NCBI RefSeq assembly: GCF_900108175.1 | Contig: NZ_FNVO01000021.1 | Coordinates: 59,619-123,618, forward strand | Reading direction: 5' to 3' | Length of the DNA: 64,000 nucleotides | Source: Thermomonospora echinospora | Lineage (GTDB): Bacteria; Actinomycetota; Actinomycetes; Streptosporangiales; Streptosporangiaceae | Shown: positions 8,508 to 16,395 of the stretch, piece after piece | Layout of the letters: the number at the start of each line of letters is the position of its first letter | Numbering within the stretch: position 1 is the stretch's first letter | The notes under the pieces: model-generated | What the model was told of the DNA's origin: nothing | The model's input: the letters and a program-made list of their open reading frames with translations, nothing else | The model's database searches: none | Position numbers and translations under genes: made by a program

Positions 8508-9263
8508 ATGTCCCGGGAAGGGCAGGCCCGCGCTCGCCCTCGGCGAGGGGCCGGAAAACTTTCTCCGGTTCCGGTTTCACACCCGGGCCGCCTCGGCGGT
8601 CTCCAGGGAAACGGGCAGGACGGCTCAACCGATCGGAGAGCGCCGGTGGCATCTCGGGAAACGGCCACAGGGGGAGTGGTGACGGCGCCTTCTCCACGGT
8701 CTCCGGGTGAGCTGCCCGCCTGGTTCGAGCCGTTCTGCAAAGCCGAGTTCCGGGTGCTGGCCAGGGTGGTGATGGCGGCGGGCGGGACGTTGCAGGAGGC
8801 CGAAGACGCCGCTCAGGACACCTTCGTCGAGATGCTGCGCCGTGTCATGGACGGGGAGAGGATCCGTTCCCCTCGTCCGTACGCGCGCAAGTCGGTGCTC
8901 AACCGTTTCGCCGACGTCCGCAGGCGCGACAGACGCGGCCACGAACTGGCCGTCAAGGGCGGATACGCGCTCCCGGAAGCCTGGCAGGACCTCCGGCTGG
9001 AGGAGTGGGAGGGCCGGCAGTGGGTGGATCAGCTGCTCGCCCACTGCCCACCCGCCCAGCAGAAGGTCATGCGGTGCGTCCTGGACGGGCTCAGCGGCCG
9101 GGAGATCGCTGATCTGCTCGGCAAGACCCCGGCCACGGTCCGCAAGAACCACCAGCTCGCCCGCCGGCGCCTCCGACCCCTGGTCGGACAGGAGTACCAG
9201 GTCGCCGCACGGGGCGATGCGGGATCGGACGTGTCACAGATCGATCAGAAGGATGCCCGGTGA
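8508..9263 (+). CDS. ECF-type RNA polymerase sigma factor
   Basis: A 251-residue sigma-70 family protein. The sigma2 region is FEPFCKAEFRVLARVVMAAG...EAEDAAQDTFVEMLRR, with the typical DAAQDTFVE core. Sigma4 is LAHCPPAQQKVMRCVLDGLSGREIADLLGKTPATVRKNHQLARRRL, with a clear helix-turn-helix. The first 60 residues form a charged extension not usual for the family. The ATG at 8508 is well placed behind GGGGGGAGG, but a GTG at 8646 just before the conserved region is possible. It lies between a small membrane protein and a TPR protein, whose GTG start overlaps its stop. No anti-sigma factor with a zinc motif is adjacent, so regulation is probably through the neighbours or by expression. Confidence 0.85.
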   Translation: MSREGQARARPRRGAGKLSPVPVSHPGRLGGLQGNGQDGSTDRRAPVASRETATGGVVTAPSPRSPGELPAWFEPFCKAEFRVLARVVMAAGGTLQEAEDAAQDTFVEMLRRVMDGERIRSPRPYARKSVLNRFADVRRRDRRGHELAVKGGYALPEAWQDLRLEEWEGRQWVDQLLAHCPPAQQKVMRCVLDGLSGREIADLLGKTPATVRKNHQLARRRLRPLVGQEYQVAARGDAGSDVSQIDQKDAR

Positions 9264-10657
9264 ACGAGTCCCGTCAGACCTCCGACCTGCCCGGCGAGCC
9301 CGGACGGGACATCAACCTCCACGAGCCCGTCGACGACCTGGACACCATCGACCACATGATCAGCCGCTACTTCACCCCGGAACGGCTGGAGTGGCAGTGG
9401 CGGCAGATCGTCGAGGCCGCCCGTACCCACGGCGCCGGCCGGTCGCGCGGCGACGCCTCGCCCGCCCCCGCATCGCCCCCCGACACTGTCCTTCCCTGCC
9501 GCGCCGGGGCATCTCTCGCCCAGAGCCGGGATGTCGGCCGCGCCGCGACCAGCGCCGTGGAGGCCGCGGAATCGCAGGCGATGTCTGCTCGTGACCTGCG
9601 GATGGCGAGTCCCGGGGACCGGGAGGAGACCAGGGCCGTGGTCGTGGAACTGCAGGAACTGCTGAGCAGATGCCCTGCCGGGGCGTTGGGCGCGGAAGGT
9701 TCGGCGGTGGTCCTGGCAGCGGTGGCCGCGTTGGCGCAGGCTTTGATCACGGATCGGGACGAGCGTGCTGCTTTGCGCCTGATCCGGGCTGCGTTCCCGC
9801 ATCTGGAGTTCCTGGGCCGCCGCCATCCGGCCGTGTTGGAGGTGCGGCGTGTCCGGGCCGAGGCCCTGTCCGAGCTCGGCCTGTACCGGCGGGCCGAGAA
9901 GCTGCTGCGCCGGCTGAGCGAGGACGAAGAGCGGGTGTTCGGCTCTGGTGACCCGCGTACGGCGCTGCTGCTGCTCTGGACGCTCGTCGGCAGCGGCCGG
10001 TCGCAGGAGGCCGAGGGGGGATTCCGCTCGCTGGAGGCCCGCCTGGCCCAGCCCCGAGGCACCGTTACACCGATGCTGTGGCATCTCCGGTGCAGATACT
10101 CCTGGCTCCTGGGGCAACAGGGATGGGTGAACGAATCGGTGCGGGGCTATGACGACGTCATCATCGACCGGTCCCATGAGCTGGGCGCTGACCACGCCGA
10201 CGCTCTTGACGCGCGGCATTCCAAGGGGAAGATGCTCGTACTCGCCGAAGAGGGGGCACAGGCGGTCACCCTTCTGCAAGCCCTGGCGGATGACCGCGCG
10301 CGTGTCCAGGGGGATCGCCATCCCGACACGCTGGAGACCCTGAAGTACCTTCACCTGGCCCGTGTGCAGATGGAGCCGCGCGACGACCGCGTTCTGCACC
10401 ACGCGATCAACGACCTCGTGCAGATCTTGCGCATCCAGGATGAAAGACACGGCCCGGTCCATCCCCTGAGCCGTGACACGACCGCATGGCTCCACGGGCT
10501 CTTCCGTCTCCAAGAGCGGGCACGTTCCCGCGGGCACATCCCCGACCTGGGGCGGCTCCCGAACACAGGCGAAGGACAGAGCCGGACCATCCCGTTGTCG
10601 CGCCGGAGCGGCACATCGCCGGACGCTCGACCGGCTCCCGAACAGGTGGTGAGGTGA
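9260..10657 (+). CDS. Tetratricopeptide-repeat protein coupled to the sigma factor
   Basis: A 465-residue cytoplasmic protein starting at a GTG that overlaps the sigma stop (GTGA). The first 160 residues contain acidic and low-complexity sequence. From about 165 there are helical pairs typical of the long TPR type, with units such as LEFLGRRHPAVLEVRRVRAE, GSGDPRTALLLL, LGADHADALDARHSKGKML and QGDRHPDTLETLKYL. The G-x-x-HP-x-T/A-L signature marks kinesin-light-chain-like TPRs. Such repeats bind peptides or proteins. The coupling suggests it binds or tunes the upstream sigma factor, or senses its activating signal; this is inference from position only. No catalytic domain is visible. Confidence 0.75.
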   Translation: MNESRQTSDLPGEPGRDINLHEPVDDLDTIDHMISRYFTPERLEWQWRQIVEAARTHGAGRSRGDASPAPASPPDTVLPCRAGASLAQSRDVGRAATSAVEAAESQAMSARDLRMASPGDREETRAVVVELQELLSRCPAGALGAEGSAVVLAAVAALAQALITDRDERAALRLIRAAFPHLEFLGRRHPAVLEVRRVRAEALSELGLYRRAEKLLRRLSEDEERVFGSGDPRTALLLLWTLVGSGRSQEAEGGFRSLEARLAQPRGTVTPMLWHLRCRYSWLLGQQGWVNESVRGYDDVIIDRSHELGADHADALDARHSKGKMLVLAEEGAQAVTLLQALADDRARVQGDRHPDTLETLKYLHLARVQMEPRDDRVLHHAINDLVQILRIQDERHGPVHPLSRDTTAWLHGLFRLQERARSRGHIPDLGRLPNTGEGQSRTIPLSRRSGTSPDARPAPEQVVR

Positions 10658-10659
10658 GA

Positions 10660-11646
10660 ATGAAGCTCGGCCTCCTGACGGCCGCTCTCGGCCGGATGTC
10701 ACTGGAACAGGTCGCCGCCTGGACCTGCCAGGCCGGGTACGAGGCGCTGGAGGTGGCGGCCTGGCCGGTCGGCAGCGAGCACATCCATCAGGCGGCTCAC
10801 CTCGACGTGGCCGGCTTCACCGCCGGCGACGCCGACCGTGTCAGGGACCTGATGGACCGTTACGGCCTGACCATCTCCGCGGTGACCTACTGCGGCAACA
10901 ACCTGCACGGCGATCCCGCCGAACGCGACCGCATCCACCGGCACCTGCGAGCCTGCGTCGACGCGGCGGCGGCCCTGGGCGTCCGGCATGTCACCACCTT
11001 CATCGGCCGGGACATCGACCTGCCGGTGGCCGACAATCTCAAGCAGGCCGAGCGGCACCTGCCCCCGCTGGCCCGGTACGCGGCCGACCGCGGCGTGCGG
11101 CTGCTCGCCGAGAACTGCCCGATGGAAGGCTGGCATCCCGACGGCTACCCGGCCAACCTCGCCTACTCGCCCGAGCTGTGGGACTGGATGGCCGGCCTCG
11201 GCTTCGGCCTCACCTACGACCCTTCTCACCTGCCCTGGCTCGGCATCGACCCGCTCGATGCCCTTGACCACGCCCTGCAGGCCGGCATCGTCGGGCACGT
11301 CCAGGCCAAGGACATCCAGATCGATGAACGGGCACGCACTCGCTACGGAGTCTTCGGCAAGACGGCCGGACGAGCCTCGCCCACCGACGTCGGGTGGTGG
11401 CGCTACCGCGTTCCCGGTCGCGGGCAGCTCGACTGGAACCGGATCATCGACGCGCTCTACGCAGCCGGATACGACGGCGACATTGCCGTCGAGCACGAAG
11501 ACCCCGTATGGGGCGGCACCCTCGACAAGACCCTGCAGGGCATGCGGATCGCCGCGAGCACCCTGCGACCCCTCATCGTCGCCGAGCCGGAAGGGCAGTC
11601 ACCGCCTTCCACATCGCTCACCGAGCCACCGCGCCCCTCGCCGTAA
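10660..11646 (+). CDS. Sugar phosphate isomerase/epimerase family protein (AP endonuclease 2-type TIM barrel)
   Basis: A 328-residue xylose-isomerase-like TIM barrel. The start is MKLGLLTAALGRMSLEQVAAWT, two bases after the stop of the TPR gene, with GAGGTGAG just upstream. Metal-ligand strands are visible: LLAENCPMEGWHP (Glu/Asn), LTYDPSHLPWLGIDP (Asp and His), VGHVQAKDIQ (His/Asp) and IAVEHEDP (catalytic or metal Glu). Relatives act on myo-inositol derivatives, keto-sugars or hydroxypyruvate, with a divalent metal in the cytoplasm. The gene is the last of the tightly packed run with the sigma factor, though its enzyme role need not relate. The C-terminal 20 residues are Pro/Ser rich and probably unstructured. 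Substrate not deducible. Confidence 0.8.
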   Translation: MKLGLLTAALGRMSLEQVAAWTCQAGYEALEVAAWPVGSEHIHQAAHLDVAGFTAGDADRVRDLMDRYGLTISAVTYCGNNLHGDPAERDRIHRHLRACVDAAAALGVRHVTTFIGRDIDLPVADNLKQAERHLPPLARYAADRGVRLLAENCPMEGWHPDGYPANLAYSPELWDWMAGLGFGLTYDPSHLPWLGIDPLDALDHALQAGIVGHVQAKDIQIDERARTRYGVFGKTAGRASPTDVGWWRYRVPGRGQLDWNRIIDALYAAGYDGDIAVEHEDPVWGGTLDKTLQGMRIAASTLRPLIVAEPEGQSPPSTSLTEPPRPSP

Positions 11647-11828
11647 CCTCAGGATTCCGCGATCGATAGGCGGGCGGGCGTTGCTCACGACCGTCCAGCT
11701 TCGAGGGCGCCGGGGCGGACAGGTCATCGTGGTGAACCCGCCGCCCGAGGCGGGACCGACTCCGGTGGTGCGATGAGTTTCCGCTCCAGGAGCGGTCTTG
11801 CTTGCCGAGGACGACGGAAGGAAGGTCT

Positions 11829-12356
11829 GTGGCAAAGCTTCTGTACTCGGCGACGATGTCGCTGGACGGCTACATCGCCGGGCCCGGCGGGGACATGTCC
11901 TGGCTGACCGAACACCTGGGCACCCCGAACCCGACGGCCGCCCGCCTGGTCACGCGGGTCGGAGCCGTCCTCGCCGGGAACGTCACCTTCGGAGGCGATG
12001 ACCCCAACAAGGGCACCGACAAGGAGGGCGCGTTCGGCGGCCAGTACCACGGGCCGGTGTTCGTGCTGACCCATCGGCCACCGGCCGAGCCCGTCGCGGG
12101 CGTCACGTTCGTCGGCGACCTGCAGACCGCGGTCGCCAAGGCCAAGGCCGCCGCCGGGGACCGCTACGTCAACCTGCTGGGCGCCAACGTCGCCAGGCAG
12201 TGCGTCGAAGCGGGGCTTCTTGACGAGGTGCTGGTCTTCATCGCCCCGGTGCTCCTGGGCGACGGAGTGCGCCTGTTCGACAGCCCCGGCGGCAGGCGCG
12301 TCCGGCTGGAGCCACTGGCCGACGAGTCCGCGCACTGGTACCGCGTCGTGCGCTGA
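11829..12356 (+). CDS. Dihydrofolate reductase family protein (RibD C-terminal-like)
   Basis: A 175-residue reductase domain. It opens VAKLLYSATMSLDGYIAGPGGDMSW, the hallmark of the DHFR/RibD-C superfamily in actinobacteria, and carries VLAGNVTFGG, VFVLTHRPP, VNLLGANVARQCVEAGLLDEV and FIAPVLLGDGVRLF. These proteins bind NADPH; most actinobacterial members have no known substrate. I chose the GTG at 11829 because GGAAGGAAGG precedes it and homologous sequence starts there. It stands alone: about 180 non-coding bases precede it, and a 0.9-kb stretch without a gene follows. Confidence 0.8.
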   Translation: MAKLLYSATMSLDGYIAGPGGDMSWLTEHLGTPNPTAARLVTRVGAVLAGNVTFGGDDPNKGTDKEGAFGGQYHGPVFVLTHRPPAEPVAGVTFVGDLQTAVAKAKAAAGDRYVNLLGANVARQCVEAGLLDEVLVFIAPVLLGDGVRLFDSPGGRRVRLEPLADESAHWYRVVR

Positions 12357-13294
12357 CTTGCCACACATTCGCTTGCAGTGCAACGTCCCGGACCGGCCGG
12401 AGCCGGCGCCTTGATCTCGTAGGAGGTCTTCTCGCCGAGGGGCTCCGGTGCATCGCCGCACCGGGGTCCTCAGAACCGTGCGCGCCAACTTATGGCCTGC
12501 TGCCCGTCGTCATGCAATACCACGGCTGCCTACTGGTGGCGCAGGACCGCCGGCGAGCCGATCGATGACGCCTGCCGTCATGTGCACAACAGCGTTCGAC
12601 GGTCAATGCCTCGTAATTCGGCAATGTGTCCGACCATCACGCCCACTGCATTGGCAAGGGGTGCGTGGACGCCTTGTTTTCGGAAGGGGCGAGACGAAGG
12701 GATCTCGCTGGGCCGAAGCCGTGACAGTGGCCCATATCACAGGGCCTGGCCGCAAGCGGCCATCGACGGCCGGCCGAAGCCGGCCGTATCAGCGAGAACG
12801 CCGATGACCAGCGCCGACGGGCCCGCCAGGGGACGGACTCTTTATCTCGTTATGGCCCCTTCCGCGGGAGAGTGGTTCATGATCTTGATGCTGTCGTCGG
12901 AATCACCGCGGCGGGTGACCGGTGGGCTTTCGGCGCCGGAGGCGGGGCCTTCAGAGCGAACGGGAAGACGGTTGGTTTGGACAGTCCATAAGCCCTCCTC
13001 CGTGATCCCCAAGCTGCTATTTATGGTCTTGACCGCGATGCGAGCCGCAGACCGGCTTTCCTGTGGAGAGGACTATGAGTTTCGGCCAGTCCCCGGCGTT
13101 GCACACCCGGCGTCGTCCACCGACTGCCCCTGGCGAGGCCCGGGGACATGAACCTGGGCGGGCACAGGCCGACCCGGCACGGGCTGCGCCACCGGACCTT
13201 TCGCGGATCGTGACGTCCGCGTCCCAGGCGCGTACGGCACAGCCCCCCGCCTGCGGCCCGCGCCGCCTCGTCCCCCAGTCAGGCTTCTCTCGGC
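12357..13294. other. Long intergenic stretch before the conservon, no convincing gene
   Basis: About 940 bases with lower coding character than the surroundings. Several frames stay open on both strands, but their translations are Arg/Pro/Ser-rich shadows without family resemblance. A perfect hairpin at 12766-12787 (9-bp stem ACGGCCGGC/GCCGGCCGT, loop CGAA) could end transcription from the reductase gene or mark a small RNA. The last 250 bases should hold the conservon promoter. A frame starting with ATG at 13075 behind GTGGAGAGG has a good ribosome site, but its protein looks like noise. Confidence 0.45.
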
Positions 13295-14875
13295 ATGAAA
13301 GTGACCATGGACCTCCCCTCCCCGGCCAGCGCCTCACCCCCGGCAGAGGAATCACCTCCACCGTCCACAAGGCGGCCGCGGCCGACCGGCCTGCTCGCGG
13401 CCGGCGGTGTGCTGGCGCTCGCCGCCGCGATGGCGGCCCTGTACCGGCGGGCCGGCTGGGTGGTGCCGGCGGCTTTGGCCCTGATGGCCGTGGCCGCGGT
13501 GGGGGGCTGGTGGCTGATACTGCGGCACAACGCGAGGGACGCCCGGCTCAGCGCCGCGATCGGTGACCGCGACGCCCGGTGGCGGGCCTTCCACGAGGAG
13601 CGCATGCAGACGGTCGCCGCGGCACTGGACCAGCTCGCCGGGCGGCTGGAAGCGGTGCTGCAAGGACAGCAGGCGCCGCCGCCGGGGGAGACCGGTCTGG
13701 AGCCGCAGTTGGCGGACCAGCTCGAACACGTCGTCCGGCTCGTGGCGGCGGAGGCGGAACGGCAGCGCACCCGCGAGCTGAACCGCGTCGATGCCATCAC
13801 CGGCGCCGTGGTAGCGACGACACAGGACCTGATGGCGGGGGCGCTGCGGGTGCAGGCGGAGGCCGCCGCGATGCAACGGAGGCATTCGGCCGACCCCGAC
13901 GTGCTGGACACCGGCAACAAGGTCGATCACGCCGCGGCGCAACTGCAGCGGATGGCGCAGGGCCTGGCGGTGCTGTGCGGACGGCATCCGGGTCAGCAAT
14001 GGCCGGACCTGCCGCTGGTGGAGGCCGTACGGGCGGCGCAGGGACGCATCGTGGCGTTCGAGCGGGTCCACGTCGTCGGCGATCCGCTGCTGGGGATCGC
14101 CTCGGTGGCCGCCGAAGCGCTGATCCATCTGCTGGCCGAGCTGCTGGCCAACGCCACCCAGAGCTCCACACCCGCCGACATGGTGGACGTGCGGGTGCGG
14201 GGAGTGCGTGACGGCGCGGTGGTGGAGATCGACGACTGCGGGTTGGGCATGGACCCCCACACGCTCATGCTGCAACGCGAGATCGCCTCCGGCCGCCGCC
14301 CGGTCGGCCTGGCGGACCTGGGAGCGACCCCGCAACGGGGCCTGGCCGTGGTGGGGGAGTACGCCCGCCGGCATGGATTCGGGGTCGAGCTGCGCGAGTC
14401 GATGTTCCGCGGGATCCAGGCGGTGGTGTGGGTGCCCGGCGAGCTGACCGTCACCGTCGACCCGGCCGCCGCCCTGGGCGATCCGGCCCCGGCTCGGCCG
14501 CCGTACCCGGACCGTCCGGGGGCAGACGAGCACGGGCCGGTGTTGGAACGAGGCAATCAGGCCCCCGGCGACCCGTCGGCCAGGACATCCGGTCCGGCAC
14601 GACCTGCCCGCGAGGAGCTGCCGCAACGCCGGGCCCGGCGCCACAGGTCCGCACCGTCCGGTCCCGGACCCGGCCTCCTGCCTCATGCCACCGGGGCCGT
14701 TTCGCGGGAGACCCCTGACGAGGCGGCCGAGTGGGCCGGCCGGTACTTCGGGGCGACCGGCGACCTCGACACCGGCGACCTCGACCCCAGCGACCTCGAC
14801 ACCGGCGTCGGCGGCGCCGATGCCGATGCGGATACGGATGCGGATGCCGATTCACCCGAGCACAAGGAGCGATGA
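13295..14875 (+). CDS. cvnA: Conservon sensor-kinase-like ATPase CvnA
   Basis: A 526-residue membrane ATPase heading a conservon. Two adjacent membrane spans lie at about 35-75 (GLLAAGGVLALAAAMAALY and VVPAALALMAVAAVGGWWLIL) with almost no extracellular loop, so the nitrate-sensor domain found in larger CvnA proteins is missing. A helical stretch with EERMQTVAAALDQLAGRLEA follows. The GHKL ATPase has N-box HLLAELLANATQSS, G1 EIDDCGLGMD and G2-like GLAVVGEYARRHG; no phosphoacceptor histidine box is obvious. In Streptomyces, CvnA-D form a membrane complex likened to a eukaryotic G-protein-coupled system. The acidic C-terminal tail is built from DNA repeats. The start is uncertain: ATG 13295 and ATG 13307 both lack a good ribosome site. 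The stop overlaps cvnB. Confidence 0.88.
   Translation: MKVTMDLPSPASASPPAEESPPPSTRRPRPTGLLAAGGVLALAAAMAALYRRAGWVVPAALALMAVAAVGGWWLILRHNARDARLSAAIGDRDARWRAFHEERMQTVAAALDQLAGRLEAVLQGQQAPPPGETGLEPQLADQLEHVVRLVAAEAERQRTRELNRVDAITGAVVATTQDLMAGALRVQAEAAAMQRRHSADPDVLDTGNKVDHAAAQLQRMAQGLAVLCGRHPGQQWPDLPLVEAVRAAQGRIVAFERVHVVGDPLLGIASVAAEALIHLLAELLANATQSSTPADMVDVRVRGVRDGAVVEIDDCGLGMDPHTLMLQREIASGRRPVGLADLGATPQRGLAVVGEYARRHGFGVELRESMFRGIQAVVWVPGELTVTVDPAAALGDPAPARPPYPDRPGADEHGPVLERGNQAPGDPSARTSGPARPAREELPQRRARRHRSAPSGPGPGLLPHATGAVSRETPDEAAEWAGRYFGATGDLDTGDLDPSDLDTGVGGADADADTDADADSPEHKER
14762..14852 (+). repeat. In-frame tandem repeats in the cvnA tail
   Basis: Bases 14762-14806 hold three copies of a 15-mer close to GACCTCGACACCGGC, coding LDTGD-like pentads. 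Bases 14817-14852 hold six copies of a hexamer GCNGAT/ACGGAT type, coding alternating Ala/Thr-Asp. Both units are multiples of three, so copy-number slippage would lengthen or shorten an acidic tail without breaking the frame. Confidence 0.7.
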
Positions 14876-15363
14876 TGACCGAGATCAGCAGCCGGACGGG
14901 CGGGGGCATCGGCAGGGCGCCGGAGGACAACGGCTGGATGCTCGAGGGGCTGGAACTGCCGGGCGTCCGGCACGCCGTGGTGTGCTCCCGCGACGGCCTC
15001 CCCCTGGCCTGGTCGGCCTCCACCGAACGCTGGCAGGCCGAGCACCTGTCGGCGGCCTGCGCGGGTTTCGCCCAGCTCGGGGACGGGCTCGCGGCCGCGC
15101 TCACCGGCGCCTCGGGCTCCCGGGCCGCCGACGCGCCGGCCGAGGCCGCGGGCGGACAGGCCGTTCCGGTGGAGTCCGTGCAGGAGCAGTTCATGAAGTA
15201 CCCGGATGCGGTCCTGTTCGTGCGCGGCGCCGCCCACAACACCGTGCTGGCGGTGTGGGCCGACAAGAGCATCGACCCGGCCCTGGTCGCCCGGCAGATG
15301 CAAAGGCAGGTCGACTGGATCGGGCGGGGGATGAACGCCCCGGCCCGTACCGGCCGGTCATGA
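14875..15363 (+). CDS. cvnB: Roadblock/LC7 protein CvnB
   Basis: A 162-residue roadblock/LC7 domain protein, second gene of the conservon. Conserved sequence includes WMLEGLELPGVRHAVVCSRDGLPLAWS and DAVLFVRGAAHNTVLAVWADKSIDPALVA. Roadblock proteins in bacteria bind small GTPases of the MglA/CvnD type and act as regulators of GTP hydrolysis or exchange. Two ATGs overlap the cvnA stop, 14872 (ATGA) and 14875; the second is better spaced from AAGGAG. An Ala/Pro-rich insertion (GSRAADAPAEAAGGQ) sits between strands. It overlaps cvnC by the ATGA at 15360. Confidence 0.9.
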   Translation: MTEISSRTGGGIGRAPEDNGWMLEGLELPGVRHAVVCSRDGLPLAWSASTERWQAEHLSAACAGFAQLGDGLAAALTGASGSRAADAPAEAAGGQAVPVESVQEQFMKYPDAVLFVRGAAHNTVLAVWADKSIDPALVARQMQRQVDWIGRGMNAPARTGRS

Positions 15364-15761
15364 CCTCCCCGGGCGGTGCACCCCGCACCGGCGGGACGCC
15401 CGGGGAGGCGCCCCGCCAGCCGGTGCGGGCCTATGTGATGACCCGTGGCCGGTCGCAGCCTTCCCGCAACACCCTGCGGCCCGAGACGCTGCTTATCGTC
15501 ACCGACCCGGACCGGCGGCCGCCGCCGTCGGCCACCCGGGAGGAGCGGGCCTTCCTGGACATCTGCCGGGGGCTGCTGTCGCTGGCCGAGGCCGCCCAGG
15601 CCCTGCACCAGCCGATCAGCGTGGCCGCCGTGCTGGCCAGTGACCTCATCGACGCCGGCCACTTGACCGTCCGCGCCCGGCCCGCCGCGCAGCCTGCGTC
15701 GCCCTCATCGCCCGACCACCACCTCCTGCGAGCGCTTCTCGATGGTCTCCAACAGCTCTGA
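15360..15761 (+). CDS. cvnC: DUF742 protein CvnC
   Basis: A 133-residue DUF742 protein, third gene of the conservon. Family marks are VRAYVMTRGRSQPS, LRPETLLIVTD, CRGLLSLAEAAQALHQPISVAAVLASDLIDAGHLTV and a C-terminal LLRALLDGLQQL helix. DUF742 proteins carry a winged-helix-like fold and are found only beside cvnA/B/D; their biochemical role is not settled, though they join the membrane complex. The ATG overlaps the cvnB stop, and the last 20 bases overlap the start of cvnD. Confidence 0.9.
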   Translation: MTSPGGAPRTGGTPGEAPRQPVRAYVMTRGRSQPSRNTLRPETLLIVTDPDRRPPPSATREERAFLDICRGLLSLAEAAQALHQPISVAAVLASDLIDAGHLTVRARPAAQPASPSSPDHHLLRALLDGLQQL

Positions 15762-16395
15762 CACCCACCCGCCCGCCCCGGCGCCCGCTCGCCCGGCCTA
15801 CATCGACGACACGGTCGAGCAGTCGGTGAAACTGCTGGTCGCCGGATCCCTCGGGGTCGGCAAGACCACCTTCATCTCCCGGCTCAGCGAGATCCCCCCG
15901 CTGTGCACCGAGGCCCTCATGACCACCCTCGGTAAGGGCACCGACCGCCTGGACGGGCTGGACCACAAGAGCACCACCACGGTCGCGATGGACTTCGGCC
16001 GCATCACCTTGACCCCCCGCAAGGCCCCGCCACTGGCGCTGTACCTGTTCGGCACTCCGGGACAGCAGCGCTTCTGGAACGTGTGGGAGGGGTACGGGCT
16101 GGCGGCCGGCGCGGCCGGTGCGCTGGTGCTGGTGGACACCCGGCGCCTGGACGACAGCTTCGAGGTGCTCGACCAGTTGGAGACGCGCGCCCCGCACCTG
16201 CCGACCGTCGTGGCGGTGAACCTGTTTCCCGACTCCGCCGACCACGACCTGGGCACGGTGCACAGCAAGCTGGACCTGCCGGCGCACACCCCCGTCACCA
16301 CATGTGTCGCCATCGATCGGGACTCGGCCAAGCAGGCCCTGATCGCCCTGGTCCGGCATGCCCTCGACCTCACCGCGGAAGGCAGGACCCCATGA
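15742..16395 (+). CDS. cvnD: Conservon small GTPase CvnD
   Basis: A 217-residue Ras-like GTPase. The P-loop is AGSLGVGKTTF, the G2 segment is HKSTTTVAMDFGRI, and the switch-II motif is LYLFGTPGQQRFW, which has the FGTPG form of this subfamily in place of DxxG. The usual NKxD base-recognition motif is replaced by VNLFPDS, as is common in CvnD proteins. It works with the roadblock protein CvnB and the membrane ATPase CvnA. The start overlaps cvnC, and the stop overlaps the P450 gene (ATGA at 16392), so all five genes are coupled. Confidence 0.9.
   Translation: MVSNSSDTHPPAPAPARPAYIDDTVEQSVKLLVAGSLGVGKTTFISRLSEIPPLCTEALMTTLGKGTDRLDGLDHKSTTTVAMDFGRITLTPRKAPPLALYLFGTPGQQRFWNVWEGYGLAAGAAGALVLVDTRRLDDSFEVLDQLETRAPHLPTVVAVNLFPDSADHDLGTVHSKLDLPAHTPVTTCVAIDRDSAKQALIALVRHALDLTAEGRTP

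Noticed and set aside
12492..13151. A possible 219-codon gene in the pre-conservon gap
   Set aside because: No ribosome site, erratic composition with many Ser/Arg/Pro and no family resemblance.
13075..13566. ATG with good ribosome site at 13075
   Set aside because: The protein looks random and would run into the cvnA coding region in another frame; I kept it only as a note in the gap entry.
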